In this document: positions 1 through 5,658 of the stretch, piece by piece
How positions within the stretch are numbered: the stretch's first letter is position 1
Layout: the number at the start of each line of letters is the position of its first letter
Source of the DNA: JAJFTV01 sp964426355
Lineage (GTDB): Bacteria > Chloroflexota > Anaerolineae > Anaerolineales > Anaerolineaceae
Length of the DNA: 6,513 bases
Direction of reading: 5' to 3'
NCBI GenBank assembly: GCA_964426355.1
Contig: CAYRRA010000220.1
Location: 1-6,513 of the forward strand
Made by a program: the position numbers and the translations under genes
The notes under the pieces: generated by a model
Seen by the model: the letters and a program-made list of their open reading frames with translations, nothing else
Told to the model about the DNA's origin: nothing
The model's database searches: none

Positions 1-1
1 A

Positions 2-451
2 AATCTGCTTGCTGGTGAAACGCTGGTGATCCCCTCGCGCAACGAGATGCTGCCATTGCCGATTGTGGCACACAAACGCATTGTCATAAACATTACACAG
101 CAGCGCATGTGGACATACGAAAACGGCGAGTTGCTGAAAGAATATATCATCAGTACCGGTATGGATGAATCACCCACCCTGCCGGGTGTCTACCAGGTGC
201 AAACACACGAACTGAATGCATACGCATCGGTCTGGGACCTCCACATGCCGCATTTCATGGGCATCTACCAGGGCTGGCCCGGTTTTTGGAACGGCATTCA
301 CGGTCTGCCCACGCTTTCCAGCGGTGTGCGGCTCTGGGCAAGCGTGCTCGGGCGTAAAGCATCTTACGGTTGCATCATTCTAGACCTGCCCTCCGCAGAG
401 ACGGTATACAACTGGGCGGATAATGGTGTGGTCGTTGAAATACAGCCTTGA
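2..451 (+). CDS. LysM / L,D-transpeptidase (YkuD family), 3' part only
   Basis: This is the C-terminal part of an envelope enzyme; the 5' end lies outside the window. The frame is open back to base 2, so the GTG at 26 is an internal Val codon, not the start. The first residues (NLLAGETLVIPS) look like the end of a LysM domain, which binds peptidoglycan. The rest is a YkuD catalytic domain, opening with KRIVINITQQRMWTYENGE. Its catalytic pair is His at 299-301 (in GIHG) and Cys at 371-373 (in SYGCI). YkuD enzymes form 3-3 peptidoglycan cross-links or attach proteins to peptide stems, outside the membrane. Two details differ from the usual HG-x(14-17)-[ST]HGC motif: Tyr replaces the His before Gly-Cys, and the gap is 19 residues. 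I believe both are features of a subfamily in Anaerolineae, but this is from memory. The exact reaction cannot be read from the sequence. The gene ends 86 bases before the hydrolase start, on the same strand. Confidence 0.88.
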   Translation, partial: NLLAGETLVIPSRNEMLPLPIVAHKRIVINITQQRMWTYENGELLKEYIISTGMDESPTLPGVYQVQTHELNAYASVWDLHMPHFMGIYQGWPGFWNGIHGLPTLSSGVRLWASVLGRKASYGCIILDLPSAETVYNWADNGVVVEIQP

Positions 452-519
452 ACAATCCAGATCATCCCACATCGCAAAAGGATCGCACATTTGAAATACC
501 TTTTTTTACGAACCACCAT

Positions 520-530
520 AGGAGGAGGAG
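520..530 (+). promoter_or_regulatory. Strong Shine-Dalgarno sequence setting the hydrolase start
   Basis: AGGAGGAGGAG lies 7 bases before the ATG at 538. It is an almost ideal anti-16S match. It decides the start against the in-frame TTG at 448, which would add 30 residues rich in His, Arg and Lys that do not belong to the hydrolase fold. Confidence 0.85.
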
Positions 531-537
531 AAAGGGA

Positions 538-1383
538 ATGGCTTTTGAAAAAACCAATGATATCGAGACGCATTTCCGTCTGCAAGGGCAGGGAGAAACA
601 CTTATATTGATACATGGTGCGTTAGCTAATCTGAATATGTGGGAAGCACAGGCGAAATCCCTTTCTCCCTTCTATCGCGTCATTAGCTACGATTTGCGTG
701 GTCATGGGAAAACCGGTGGTTCGAAAGTGAAACGCTATTCCACCCGGTTGTTCGCAGAAGATCTCTGCGCACTGATGGATGGACTGGAGATCAACCAGGC
801 AGCGGTTGTCGGACTATCGTTGGGCGGGATGATTGCGCAGGAATTTGCCGCGCTGTACCCGCAACGGGTAAAAACCTTGGTTCTATGCGATACGGCTGCT
901 TCGATGACACTCACATGCAGTGATAAATTGCAAACGTATTTGTTCGGGTGGAGCATTGCACCCAGCGTGCGCATGATGGGTGCGCGTCGGTATACCGATT
1001 TTGCATTCTGGTTTGCGCGCATCAGCCGCGGTGAAAACTGGTTTGGACGCAATGAAACTTCCCGCAAATATATCGAAAACTGTATGCGCTCCTTCAACAC
1101 GCAGGAAATGGCGAAAATCTACGATATGGTCATTCGCTATCGGGGTGTAAACCTGAAAGGCTTCTCGGCGCCCGTGTTGATCCTCAATGGCGAATATGAA
1201 AGCAAAAATATGCAGAAGCATGCAGCCAGTTTTCAGCAGATGATGCCCCAGGCGCAATATGCGCTGATCCCCAACGCCGGACACACCAGCAACATGGAAA
1301 ACCCATCCTTCTTCAATACACTCCTACTGGAACATCTGAGCAGAATAGAATCATCTGAAACGGGTACTGCGGTTAGATGCTGA
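538..1383 (+). CDS. alpha/beta-fold hydrolase
   Basis: This is a 281-residue single-domain protein of the alpha/beta hydrolase superfamily, with no signal peptide, so probably cytoplasmic. The oxyanion-hole HG motif is at residues 26-27 (LIHGALANLNMW). The strand-4 motif YDLRGHGKT is at 51-59. The nucleophile elbow GLSLGG carries Ser94. The catalytic His249 sits in NAGHTSNMENP. The region around 120-200 is the variable cap. The acid position reads GEYES, so Glu221 stands where most relatives have Asp (GEDD-like). The overall shape resembles 3-oxoadipate enol-lactonases and small esterases of this superfamily, but neighbours give no substrate clue and no specific reaction is assigned. It follows the L,D-transpeptidase on the same strand with an 86-bp gap. 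I see no strong promoter in the gap, so cotranscription is possible. The start rests on the strong Shine-Dalgarno sequence at 520-530. Confidence 0.88.
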   Translation: MAFEKTNDIETHFRLQGQGETLILIHGALANLNMWEAQAKSLSPFYRVISYDLRGHGKTGGSKVKRYSTRLFAEDLCALMDGLEINQAAVVGLSLGGMIAQEFAALYPQRVKTLVLCDTAASMTLTCSDKLQTYLFGWSIAPSVRMMGARRYTDFAFWFARISRGENWFGRNETSRKYIENCMRSFNTQEMAKIYDMVIRYRGVNLKGFSAPVLILNGEYESKNMQKHAASFQQMMPQAQYALIPNAGHTSNMENPSFFNTLLLEHLSRIESSETGTAVRC

Positions 1384-1415
1384 GAACCCCCTCCGTGTTT
1401 CACGAGTGCAGAAGA

Positions 1416-1446
1416 TTGGATGTAAAACATTAGAAAATGTTATAAT
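1416..1446 (+). promoter_or_regulatory. Predicted galTK promoter with extended -10
   Basis: TGTTATAAT at 1438-1446 is a perfect TATAAT preceded by TGN, an extended -10 element. Upstream, TTGGAT at 1416-1421 is a poor -35 with a 19-base spacer, which the extended -10 could compensate. The -10 hexamer ends only 12 bases before the galT ATG, so transcription should start about 5-7 bases ahead of the start codon. Confidence 0.7.
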
Positions 1447-1456
1447 TTTTCATAAC
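1426..1456. promoter_or_regulatory. Two overlapping dyads over the galT promoter (operator candidates)
   Basis: The first dyad is AACATT-AGAA-AATGTT at 1426-1441, perfect in 6-bp arms, reaching the first base of the -10. The second is GTTATAA/TCATAAC at 1439-1445 and 1450-1456, matching 6 of 7, spanning the -10 and the predicted start site. Either could be a repressor site for galactose control, but no regulator gene is in the window and AT-rich promoters produce short dyads by chance. Confidence 0.35.
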
Positions 1457-1458
1457 GT

Positions 1459-2493
1459 ATGACAAACTTATTCCAGCATCCCCACAGACGGTACAACGCA
1501 TTAAAAGACGAATGGGTGTTGGTCTCACCCCAGCGAACACAACGCCCCTGGTTGGGGCAGGTTGAAAAAACCGCAGACGATAACCACCCGCAGTATGACC
1601 CGCAGTGTTATCTCTGCCCTGGCAATGCGCGTGCCGGCGGTCTGCAAAACCCGCCGTATGAAAACACTTTTGTGTTTACAAATGATTTTGCCGCGCTCAC
1701 GCCGGGTTTCACGCAAACTGCTGCTCCAGAAACAAACCTGCTAAAAGCGCAGCCTGTCAACGGCACCTGCCGGGTGATTTGTTTTTCCCCTCGCCACGAC
1801 CTGACGCTGGCTGAGATGCAGCCGTGGGAAATCCGTCAGGTGGTTGAGGTTTGGATGCAGCAAACCGCCGAGTTGGGAAAAGAATACGCCTGGGTACAGC
1901 TCTTTGAGAACAAAGGCGCCATGATGGGCTGCTCCAACCCGCACCCACACGGGCAAATCTGGGCGCAAGACGTGTTGCCCAACGAAGCCACCCGTGAAGA
2001 CCGCACACAGCGGGCATATCTTGAAACGCACGCACGCACGCTGCTGGAAGACTACCTGGCAGAAGAGATAAAAGCTGGCGAGCGCGTGGTGCTTGAAAAC
2101 CCAGATTGGGTGGTGGTCGTACCATTTTGGGCAGTCTTTCCCTTTGAAACCCTGTTGTTACCGCGCCGGCACGTTCTACGCCTGCCAGAACTGACAGAAC
2201 CTGAACGCAACAGCCTGGCGCAAATACTAAAAAAACTGCTGGTACGGTATGACAATCTCTTCCAAACCTCTTTCCCCTATTCAATGGGCTGGCACGGCGC
2301 TCCGTATCTCGATCAGGTCGAACACTGGCAGCTTCATGCACATTTCTACCCTCCGTTGCTGCGTTCTGCCACGGTGAGGAAGTTCATGGTGGGTTATGAA
2401 CTGCTCTCTGAGGCACAGCGCGACCTGACCGCCGAGCAGGCAGCCGAGCGGTTACGCAGCCTGTCAGACATTCACTATTGGGGGGAGCAATGA
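1459..2493 (+). CDS. galT: Galactose-1-phosphate uridylyltransferase
   Basis: This cytoplasmic Leloir-pathway enzyme exchanges galactose-1-phosphate and UDP-glucose to give UDP-galactose and glucose-1-phosphate through a uridylyl-histidine intermediate. It has 344 residues, against 348 for the E. coli enzyme, and starts with the typical HPHRRYNALKDEWVLVSPQR. The residues known from E. coli GalT are all visible: zinc ligands Cys50, Cys53, His113 and His162; nucleophile His164 and Gln166 in NPHPHGQIW; and the second metal site Glu180, His279, His293 and His295. The ATG at 1459 has no Shine-Dalgarno sequence before it, yet the family N-terminus fits this start exactly, and the promoter -10 is only 12 bases away. 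It is the first gene of a two-gene operon: its TGA overlaps the galK ATG. No internal break or missing key residue is seen. Confidence 0.97.
   Translation: MTNLFQHPHRRYNALKDEWVLVSPQRTQRPWLGQVEKTADDNHPQYDPQCYLCPGNARAGGLQNPPYENTFVFTNDFAALTPGFTQTAAPETNLLKAQPVNGTCRVICFSPRHDLTLAEMQPWEIRQVVEVWMQQTAELGKEYAWVQLFENKGAMMGCSNPHPHGQIWAQDVLPNEATREDRTQRAYLETHARTLLEDYLAEEIKAGERVVLENPDWVVVVPFWAVFPFETLLLPRRHVLRLPELTEPERNSLAQILKKLLVRYDNLFQTSFPYSMGWHGAPYLDQVEHWQLHAHFYPPLLRSATVRKFMVGYELLSEAQRDLTAEQAAERLRSLSDIHYWGEQ
2480..2486 (+). promoter_or_regulatory. galK ribosome binding site inside galT
   Basis: GGGGGAG lies within the last codons of galT, 3 bases before the galK ATG at 2490. Together with the ATGA overlap it points to translational coupling. 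It supports 2490 over the in-frame TTG at 2478, which would overlap this site. Confidence 0.7.
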
Positions 2494-3632
2494 ACCTGAA
2501 AAACAGCGTGGTAAACGCCTTCCAGCATTCTTTTGATTGCGATCCGGCATGGCTTGCCCGTTCGCCAGGGCGGGTAAACTTAATCGGAGAGCATACCGAC
2601 TATAACGAAGGTTTTGTGCTGCCCATGGCAATCAACCGGGCAGCTATTATCGCATTTTCAAAACGCGCTGATCGCCGCGTGATTTTGCACTCGCAGGATT
2701 TTCAAAACAGCCTCGATTTCGATCTTTCAAACCTGCGCAGGGAACCCTCTGGATGGGGAGAATACATCAAAGGTGTAGCCTGGGCATATCAACAGGAAGG
2801 CGTTGAGCTTTGCGGCTGGCAGGGGGTGGTCGCTGGCGATGTTCCTATCGGTGCAGGGCTTTCCTCTTCAGCAGCGCTGGAGCTTGCCGCCGCCAGGGTT
2901 TTTACCTTCAGCGCAGGCTTTGAATGGCAGCCGGTCAAAGCTGCCGAATTGTCTCAAAAAGCGGAACGGCAGTGGGTAGGCACCCAGTGCGGTATCATGG
3001 ATCAACTGATTTCAGCCGCCGGACAGGATGGCAGCGCATTATGGATCGACTGCCGCTCGCTGGCGTTTGAAGCGGTGCCTTTGCCCGAATCGATGCTGGT
3101 TGTGATTCTTGATACCGCAACCCGGCGCGGGCTGGTGGGATCCAAATACAATGAACGCCGGCAGCAGTGCGAACAGGCAGCCGCCACAATGGGTGTGAAA
3201 GCTCTGCGTGATTTGCAAATGGATGAACTGATTGAGAAAAAAAACAGGCTGGATGCTCTTCTATTCCGACGGGCGCAGCATGTCGTCTCGGAAAACCTGC
3301 GTGTGATGCAATCGGTTGAAGCCCTCCGGCAGGGTGACCCGCAGCGGTTCGGACAATTGGTCAGCCAGAGCCATGCCAGCCTGCGGGATGATTTTGAGGT
3401 TTCGTGTAAAGAACTGGATTGCATGACAGAAATCGCCCAGTCGCAGCCCGGTTGTTACGGTGCGCGTATGACCGGCGGCGGTTTTGGCGGTTGTGCAATG
3501 GCATTAGTAGAGCAAAACCATGTGGAGGTCTTTGTTCAGCGCGTTGCGGAACAGTACAGGGTAAGCACGGGCTTGCAGCCTGAAATTTATGTCACCGGTG
3601 CACATGCTGGCACGAGCCTGGAGAAGTTGTAA
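2490..3632 (+). CDS. galK: Galactokinase
   Basis: This GHMP-family kinase phosphorylates galactose at C1 with ATP in the cytoplasm, making the substrate of GalT. It has 380 residues, close to the 382 of E. coli GalK. The galactokinase signature GRVNLIGEHTDYNEGFVLP is at 27-45, with Arg28 as the expected catalytic arginine. The GHMP phosphate-binding loop GDVPIGAGLSSSAALE is at 116-131. The catalytic Asp171 sits in CGIMDQL. The third motif GARMTGGGFGGCAMALV is at 324-340. The segment TRRGLVGSKYNERRQQCE (211-228) is also typical. The ATG overlaps the galT stop (ATGA). The TAA stop is 25 bases from the stop of the convergent lipoprotein gene, and no clear terminator fits in that gap. Confidence 0.97.
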   Translation: MNLKNSVVNAFQHSFDCDPAWLARSPGRVNLIGEHTDYNEGFVLPMAINRAAIIAFSKRADRRVILHSQDFQNSLDFDLSNLRREPSGWGEYIKGVAWAYQQEGVELCGWQGVVAGDVPIGAGLSSSAALELAAARVFTFSAGFEWQPVKAAELSQKAERQWVGTQCGIMDQLISAAGQDGSALWIDCRSLAFEAVPLPESMLVVILDTATRRGLVGSKYNERRQQCEQAAATMGVKALRDLQMDELIEKKNRLDALLFRRAQHVVSENLRVMQSVEALRQGDPQRFGQLVSQSHASLRDDFEVSCKELDCMTEIAQSQPGCYGARMTGGGFGGCAMALVEQNHVEVFVQRVAEQYRVSTGLQPEIYVTGAHAGTSLEKL

Positions 3633-3657
3633 AAAGTCAGCAGGATGCGATGTGAGA

Positions 3658-4701
3658 TCACATATCCACATCCAATGGTTCGATCCAACCTTCCAACAAT
3701 TCCTGTTGCGTTTCTTCCACCAGTCGCTGCTTGCCGGGTGAAAAGTAGTCTTCATTAACATCGGTTATCAACACGGGGGTGTCAACGACATTCCCCCCTT
3801 CACCCTCTAATGTCATCGCCCAGATTTGCTCCAGTGCACCCACAAAATCCAATTTAACTGTTGCTGCCCAGCGTGGACGCAATTCATCGGGGGGTGTTTC
3901 TCCGCCCACCAGCACCATCCCGCTTTGAGCAAGGTAAACCAGCATTTCAGGGTTGGCAGATTCAGGGGCAACGTAAAAAGAGTATAGAATATTACTCCTC
4001 AGCGTCTCAATCGCTGTCTGCCACGCTTCAGTAGAGGCATCTGCTGCAATAAAGCCGGAAAGTGGGAAACGCTTAACAGGAGAGAGGATGGAATTGCAGA
4101 TACCACAATAATAGTGTCCCCCATTCAGAAAAGCTTCTTCCAGTCGAGTTCCGGTTTCTCCCGGCGGGAACAGCCCGCTCATGCGCCAATCGGGTGTGAT
4201 GATGGTAGAAAGATAGCCCGCCATAAATGCCTGGTATTCCCAGCGCACCCGGATGACATTGAGATGTGTTGCCATGCCTAATTCCTGCTCGCTGAACACA
4301 ATGAATTGAACATACGGCGCAGCAGTCAGTGCATCGGAAAGCAGCGGATCATAGGCAAGCAGGATCACAATTTTCCAATCTGCGCTGATCTCACTCACCT
4401 GCAATGAGGCGCGTTCTTCATAGGTCAAACCGGAGGAAGCAGCCAGTTCTGCTGCTTTGCTTTTCACATCAGACCACTGCGTTCCTGCCGGGGAATTGGC
4501 AATCAAGACCAGTTTTCCAGGGACAGGCGTTTGTGTGGGGGTGGGCTCCGGCTCACTGGTTGGATTGGGCGTTGCAACATCTGGCAACTCTGTACCAACT
4601 GCCTCAGTCTGGCGATTTGACTCGCAGCCTGCCAGGAACAAACCGGCAAGCATAATAATTGCGATGATCCACCTGGACAAGGCGGAGGGGTGTCTCAACA
4701 T
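3658..4701 (-). CDS. BMP/PnrA-like substrate-binding lipoprotein
   Basis: This is a 347-residue exported lipoprotein. A signal peptide (residues 1-25, hydrophobic WIIAIIMLAGLFLAG) ends in the lipobox LAGC with Cys26 as the lipidation site. A Pro/Thr/Glu-rich tether follows at about 40-61 (TPNPTSEPEPTPTQTPVPG). The rest resembles the basic membrane protein (BMP/Med/PnrA) family of periplasmic binding proteins, which feed nucleosides or related ligands to ABC importers. The clearest matches are RWEYQAFMAGYLST at 153-166 and the C-terminal SPGKQRLVEETQQELLEGWI at 321-340. The match is by eye and the ligand is unknown. The protein carries a CGIC pair (Cys199, Cys202). No ATPase or permease gene is adjacent. 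GGAGA stands a few bases upstream of the ATG, and a promoter is predicted at 4756-4784. The gene converges on galK and diverges from the nfuA-like gene. Confidence 0.8.
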   Translation of the reverse strand: MLRHPSALSRWIIAIIMLAGLFLAGCESNRQTEAVGTELPDVATPNPTSEPEPTPTQTPVPGKLVLIANSPAGTQWSDVKSKAAELAASSGLTYEERASLQVSEISADWKIVILLAYDPLLSDALTAAPYVQFIVFSEQELGMATHLNVIRVRWEYQAFMAGYLSTIITPDWRMSGLFPPGETGTRLEEAFLNGGHYYCGICNSILSPVKRFPLSGFIAADASTEAWQTAIETLRSNILYSFYVAPESANPEMLVYLAQSGMVLVGGETPPDELRPRWAATVKLDFVGALEQIWAMTLEGEGGNVVDTPVLITDVNEDYFSPGKQRLVEETQQELLEGWIEPLDVDM

Positions 4702-4754
4702 GATTTCTCCTGATTACACGTACTGACCGATATCTTATCACATGTTATTGAAGA

Positions 4755-4784
4755 AATCATAAATCGACATGATTATTTACACAA
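4755..4784 (-). promoter_or_regulatory. Predicted promoter of the BMP-like gene, with dyad over its -10
   Basis: Read on the minus strand, TTGTGT (4784-4779) and TATGAT (4761-4756) are 17 bases apart, giving a start near 4749 and a leader of about 48 bases. The -10 matches 5 of 6 and the -35 matches 3 of 6. A perfect 6-bp dyad, AATCAT (4755-4760) and ATGATT (4769-4774), overlaps the -10 and could be an operator, though it is short and AT-rich. Confidence 0.5.
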
Positions 4785-4797
4785 AAGCGCGCCTCAG

Positions 4798-4815
4798 TGA
4801 CTGTTCCGACAGTCA
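4798..4815. repeat. Perfect 7-bp inverted repeat in the divergent intergenic region
   Basis: TGACTGT-TCCG-ACAGTCA is an 18-base dyad with perfect 7-bp arms. It lies upstream of both divergent promoters, about 14 bases behind the minus-strand -35 and 80 behind the plus-strand -35. It has no following T run, so it is not a terminator. It could be a regulator site or a chance hairpin. Confidence 0.4.
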
Positions 4816-4895
4816 ACGGTGCAAGTAAGCCAGTGTCTCTAAAACAGGTTGAGATACCAAACTGCAACAAAAACCAAAAATCCGACAAAAGTCTT

Positions 4896-4923
4896 TTTAG
4901 AAGCGGACAAAAACCGGTATAAT
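4896..4923 (+). promoter_or_regulatory. Predicted promoter of the nfuA-like gene
   Basis: A perfect TATAAT at 4918-4923 is preceded by TTTAGA at 4896-4901 (4 of 6, 16-base spacer). Transcription should begin near 4930, leaving a leader of about 33 bases. Because the promoter lies inside the longer open frame from 4849, it also supports the ATG at 4963 as the true start. Confidence 0.65.
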
Positions 4924-4924
4924 G

Positions 4925-4937
4925 GACAAAGGTTGTC
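4925..4937. promoter_or_regulatory. Dyad at the predicted transcription start of the nfuA-like gene
   Basis: GACAA-AGG-TTGTC is a perfect 5-bp dyad directly after the -10. The left half belongs to a GGACAAA copy (4924-4930) that repeats exactly 19 bases upstream (4905-4911), and a third GACAAAA is at 4884-4890. A repressor bound here would block initiation. No regulator is assigned. Confidence 0.35.
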
Positions 4938-4962
4938 TAAATCACAGGAAGGCGAATTATAT

Positions 4963-5556
4963 ATGGAACAAAAAGAGACCAAAGAGATTATCACCCTCAG
5001 TGAAAAAGCGCGGATAAAGTTTCTGGAAATGATCCACGAAAATAAACGCAGCGATCTGAGTGTTCGCATTCAAAGGAAGAATTACCAGACACAACTCATG
5101 TTTACAGGACCCGAAGATGTTAACCCCGATGACATCCTTCAGAGCGCTGGAGAATACAACCTGGTGATCGACCCTGAAACAGCAGAGTTTTTAGAAGGTG
5201 CCCGGCTGGAGTTTGACGAGGAAGGTTTTCAAATCATCCCGCCTCCCGGCAAGAGCCTGTTTCCCAAGACCAAAGAATGGGGCGAACCCGTTGCAGATGC
5301 CGTGCAAACCGTCATCGATCAACAACTCAATCCCGGTTTGGCAAGCCACAATGGTTGGGTCAAGCTCTTGGATGTCAAAGACGGCACAGCGTATGTCGAG
5401 ATGGGCGGCGGCTGCCGCGGCTGTATGCACTCCTATATGACCCTTAAAACCACCATTGAAAAAGTCATCAAGGAGAACGTGGCTGCCATCTCCGCTGTGG
5501 TCGACACGACCGACCATGCCGGCGGAACCAATCCCTATTACGCTCCACCCGCATAG
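4963..5556 (+). CDS. NfuA-like iron-sulfur cluster carrier (degenerate A-type domain plus NifU C-terminal domain)
   Basis: This 197-residue cytoplasmic protein probably receives Fe-S clusters and passes them to target enzymes. Residues 8 to about 95 form an IscA/HesB-like domain (ITLSEKARIKFLEMI, then IDPETAEFLEGARLEF) with no cysteine, so it cannot bind a cluster as IscA does. Residues about 108-183 are a NifU C-terminal domain with the cluster-binding CxxC at Cys151-Arg-Gly-Cys154 (MGGGCRGCMHSYMTLK). This order and the closing DTTDH...NPYY match E. coli NfuA (191 residues). There the degenerate domain recognises clients and the NifU domain bridges a [4Fe-4S] cluster in a dimer. The start at 4963 is chosen for AGGAAGG (4946-4952, 10 bases upstream), and because the longer frame from 4849 runs through the promoter. 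The gene is its own unit, with a promoter before it and a terminator after it. Confidence 0.9.
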   Translation: MEQKETKEIITLSEKARIKFLEMIHENKRSDLSVRIQRKNYQTQLMFTGPEDVNPDDILQSAGEYNLVIDPETAEFLEGARLEFDEEGFQIIPPPGKSLFPKTKEWGEPVADAVQTVIDQQLNPGLASHNGWVKLLDVKDGTAYVEMGGGCRGCMHSYMTLKTTIEKVIKENVAAISAVVDTTDHAGGTNPYYAPPA

Positions 5557-5576
5557 AGTTTCTGGAGAACAAAATG

Positions 5577-5617
5577 AAGAGGCTGCCTGATACAACCCGG
5601 AGCAGCCTCTTTTTTTT
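5577..5617 (+). terminator. Intrinsic terminator after the nfuA-like gene
   Basis: AAGAGGCTGC (5577-5586) pairs perfectly with GCAGCCTCTT (5602-5611) around a 15-base loop. The right arm runs into eight T residues (5610-5617), 20 bases after the TAG stop. On the minus strand the same stem is followed by a T-rich stretch (TTCATTTTGTT), so it may also stop transcripts of the lipoprotein gene at 5659-6336. Confidence 0.9.
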
Positions 5618-5658
5618 ACGTATTCATCATAAGCCCAGATGAATTGGTGGAAAAGTAA

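Noticed and set aside
501..507. Run of seven T residues between the L,D-transpeptidase and hydrolase genes as a terminator
   Set aside because: No stable GC-rich hairpin precedes it.
448..537. In-frame TTG start of the hydrolase at 448, overlapping the upstream stop codon
   Set aside because: The added 30 residues are basic and unlike the family, and the ATG at 538 has an almost ideal Shine-Dalgarno sequence.
1391..1406. Hairpin CTCCGTG-TTT-CACGAG after the hydrolase gene as a terminator
   Set aside because: The stem is short with a bulge and no T run follows it.
1757..2341. A 194-codon open frame on the minus strand inside galT
   Set aside because: It lies wholly within a certain galT, its translation is rich in Arg, Pro and Ala with no recognisable fold, and it is an antisense shadow.
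2478..2489. TTG start of galK at 2478
   Set aside because: It would fall before and overlap the ribosome binding site; the ATG at 2490 gives the normal galactokinase N-terminus and an ATGA overlap.
3650..3663. ATGTGA-GA-TCACAT dyad resembling a CRP site
   Set aside because: The half-sites are 2 bases apart, where CRP needs 6, and it lies between convergent stop codons where an activator has no promoter to serve. No T run makes it a terminator either.
4404..4726. Two plus-strand open frames (4404-4655 and 4457-4726) opposite the BMP-like gene
   Set aside because: They are complementary to its signal peptide and linker coding region and lack Shine-Dalgarno sequences or recognisable domains.
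4849..4962. Longer N-terminus of the nfuA-like protein starting with TTG at 4849
   Set aside because: The stretch contains the predicted promoter and its residues do not resemble NfuA; the ATG at 4963 has a good Shine-Dalgarno sequence.
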